Shown one piece after another: positions 14,480 through 14,622 of a stretch of 14,622 nucleotides of DNA. The notes beneath the pieces were generated by a model. It searched no databases. It saw only the letters and a program-made list of their open reading frames with translations, and was not told the DNA's origin. Origin of the DNA: Mucilaginibacter sp. (GTDB lineage Bacteria > Bacteroidota > Bacteroidia > Sphingobacteriales > Sphingobacteriaceae). The stretch lies in NCBI GenBank assembly GCA_025934475.1, contig JAICXZ010000015.1, positions 1 to 14,622 of the forward strand, given 5' to 3'. Position 1 is the stretch's first letter. Each line of letters starts with the position of its first letter. The translations under genes were made by a program, and so were the position numbers.

Positions 14480-14622
14480 TTAAACCAGGTCAAGCGATTT
14501 GCGCAGATGCCCGCCCTGTGCTTTAAATTGGGAAGGAGTGAGTCCGGTAACTTTTTTGAATTGTGCCGATAAATGTGCAACACTACTGTATCCCAATTTA
14601 TAGGAAATTTCGTTCAGGTTCA
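14480..14622 (-). CDS. C-terminal end of a second AraC-family regulator (start outside window)
   Basis: On the minus strand the frame is open from the window edge to TAA at 14482-14480, giving 46 complete residues. They read NLNEISYKLGYSSVAHLSAQ, then FKKVTGLTPSQFKAQ and a short tail ending in LDLV. This is the second helix-turn-helix of the AraC fold: L-x-E-I-S-x-x-L-G-Y-S-S, a recognition helix with LSAQFKK, then TGLTPSQFK. The rest of the protein, including any sensing domain, is off the window. It converges with the AraC-type gene at 13771-14424 across 55 bp that hold only a weak ACTAA/TTAGT hairpin without a T run. Confidence 0.85.
   Translation of the reverse strand, partial: NLNEISYKLGYSSVAHLSAQFKKVTGLTPSQFKAQGGHLRKSLDLV

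Noticed and set aside
1..14622. Mobile elements, CRISPR arrays, tRNA or rRNA genes, toxin-antitoxin or defence genes
   Set aside because: No transposase or integrase motifs, regularly spaced repeats, tRNA-like cloverleafs or defence domains were seen; the window looks like a carbohydrate-use region.

Overview
The window looks like chromosomal DNA of a Bacteroidota bacterium, most likely a Sphingobacteriaceae member of the Mucilaginibacter/Pedobacter type. That placement is inferred. It rests on a SusC-type TonB-dependent receptor, a GH92 alpha-mannosidase, lipoprotein signal peptides, a promoter of the Bacteroidota TTG/TAnnTTTG type, and the near absence of Shine-Dalgarno sequences. No tRNA, rRNA, CRISPR array, insertion sequence or phage gene was seen.

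Layout, left to right. Bases 2-3070 (+) hold a SusC-like receptor cut by the window edge inside its signal peptide. It is closed by a strong terminator and has no SusD gene behind it. Bases 3158-4321 (+) encode a divergent Lgt-family membrane protein, followed by a DUF4185/DUF5005-like beta-propeller lipoprotein (4362-5555, +). A GH92 alpha-mannosidase (5659-7944, +) comes next, then an FHS-family sugar:H+ symporter (8034-9320, +) and, 6 bp later, a LacI-family regulator (9327-10367, +). Converging on the regulator is a secreted SGNH esterase with a degenerate alpha/beta-hydrolase domain in front (10379-11659, -). Next is a lipoprotein with a ricin-type lectin domain and a second beta-propeller (11825-13546, -). 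Divergent from it is a short AraC-type regulator (13771-14424, +). The tail of another AraC-type regulator enters from the right edge (14480-14622, -).

The most informative signal lies in the gaps between genes. A CG-centred 12-bp palindrome, TAAA[A/T]CG[A/T]TTTA, occurs four times, always intergenic: before the GH92 gene, before the symporter-lacI unit, before the SGNH esterase, and between the lectin-propeller and AraC genes. In three of the four it is preceded by TTGC. At the GH92 gene it fills the spacer between a TTG and a TATATTTG promoter element. It has the form of a LacI-family operator, and a LacI-family gene sits in the middle of the set. I infer a compact local regulon in which GH92 releases mannose outside the cytoplasm, the FHS symporter imports it, the esterase removes acyl decorations, and the lectin-propeller binds or cleaves polymer at the cell surface. 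A tandem repeat with 21-bp period, next to the fourth operator, looks like an AraC-type site and suggests a second input on the lectin-propeller gene.

Nothing here is a wholly new system by sequence alone. The least described parts are the two related propeller lipoproteins, the esterase with the dead-looking N-terminal domain, and the shared operator architecture.
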